Assembly (NCBI GenBank): GCA_002715545.1
Contig: PAZI01000001.1
Coordinates: 28,429 to 43,149, forward strand
DNA: 14,721 nucleotides
Direction of reading: 5' to 3'
Source of the DNA: Methanobacteriota archaeon
Lineage (GTDB): Archaea > Thermoplasmatota > Poseidoniia > Poseidoniales > SP79
Shown here: one piece after another, positions 14,463 to 14,721 of the stretch
How the letters are laid out: each line of letters starts with the position of its first letter
How positions within the stretch are numbered: position 1 is the stretch's first letter
Translations under genes and position numbers: made by a program
The notes under the pieces: model-generated
What the model saw: the letters and a program-made list of their open reading frames with translations, nothing else
What the model was told of the DNA's origin: nothing
Database searches by the model: none

Positions 14463-14721
14463 ATGAGGACGATACGTTGTGGTATTCGCATGCTCCGAGA
14501 GCGAAGGACCTCAGCATGGGGGTTGATGATGATCCTAATAGCGGTATCATTCATCCCTAACGTCGCGGCGAACGTGGCAGGTCGTGCAATATGCTCAGCG
14601 CCCCAGAATGACCTTGGTGCCGGGCGGGATGGACCTGCTACACATGGAGGAGCTTGGTACGTAGGAACCGACCCATCTGATTCCGAACCCCGCTGGGGTT
14701 GTGTCGATACCGTCGACACCG
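14463..14721 (+). CDS. Secreted protein, N-terminal part (runs off right edge)
   Basis: The plus strand is open from ATG 14463 to the window end, 86 codons with no stop. ATG 14490 is an equally good start. The N-terminus is a classic signal peptide: several arginines (MLRERRTSAW), then a hydrophobic core (GLMMILIAVSFIP), then a small-residue region (NVAANVAG) suitable for cleavage. The mature start (CSAPQNDLGAGRDGPATHGG, then WYVGTDP and WGCVDTVDT) has two cysteines and a D/G-rich pattern like the start of PPC-type (pre-peptidase C-terminal) or calcium-binding beta domains of secreted archaeal proteins. That assignment is a guess from about 45 residues. The RR pair lacks the rest of a Tat consensus, so Sec export is more likely. 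The gene begins 18 bases after the tRNA. Confidence 0.6.
   Translation, partial: MRTIRCGIRMLRERRTSAWGLMMILIAVSFIPNVAANVAGRAICSAPQNDLGAGRDGPATHGGAWYVGTDPSDSEPRWGCVDTVDT

Noticed and set aside
14463..14500. A twin-arginine (Tat) signal in the right-edge secreted protein, tempting because a tatC is nearby
   Set aside because: The arginine pair is followed by TSA rather than the x-F-L-K pattern, and the hydrophobic core is strong, so a Sec signal fits better.
14321..14719. Minus-strand open frame of 132 codons containing a GGIRTHGLRFTRPPHWPG-like stretch
   Set aside because: It is the antisense of the tRNA-Thr gene; this peptide is a well-known false protein produced by tRNA complements. It also opposes the better-supported plus-strand signal-peptide gene.

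Overview
The window reads as a compact archaeal chromosome segment, most likely from marine Thermoplasmatota (Marine Group II / Poseidoniales or a relative). This placement is inference. It rests on a DUF835 protein, a mixture of archaeal and bacterial-type metabolic genes (FolD, TatC, cystathionine enzymes), few clear Shine-Dalgarno sites, almost no intergenic DNA (convergent genes end 0 to 3 bases apart) and membrane proteins with long low-complexity tails. No insertion sequence, integrase, CRISPR array or rRNA is visible.

Left part (1-2482, all minus strand): the N-terminal part of a DUF309 protein runs off the left edge. Next come cystathionine gamma-lyase/synthase and cystathionine beta-synthase, overlapping by four bases in the order beta-synthase then gamma-lyase. 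Together they would make cysteine from homocysteine (reverse transsulfuration). The gamma-lyase frame carries one in-frame TAA at codon 93, so as written it is broken.

Centre left (2625-6763, plus strand): a two-gene operon with an ATGA overlap. The first protein has a DUF835 domain, a long disordered linker and a lysine-rich repeat tail. The second is a DnaA/Hda-like AAA+ ATPase with an acidic tail and no DNA-binding domain IV. I know of no named system with this pairing, and it is the best candidate here for an undescribed one. A perfect 8-bp inverted repeat lies in the divergent promoter region between this operon and the cysteine genes.

Centre (6764-8990): a YkgJ-type cysteine-cluster protein whose start is unclear, a small two-helix membrane protein, and, divergently, a citrate synthase with mitochondrial-type sequence signatures and an intact catalytic triad.

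Centre right (8993-11104, minus strand): a divergent TatC followed after 12 bases by a glycerophosphodiester phosphodiesterase-like protein. In the latter, the GHRG strand that normally opens the domain is at the C-terminus, which looks like a natural circular permutation.

Right part (11143-14721): a Gln-rich tandem-repeat membrane protein and a Pro/Glu/Val repeat membrane protein converge. FolD lies upstream of the latter on the same strand. A tRNA-Thr(TGT) follows on the plus strand, then the start of a secreted protein that runs off the right edge.
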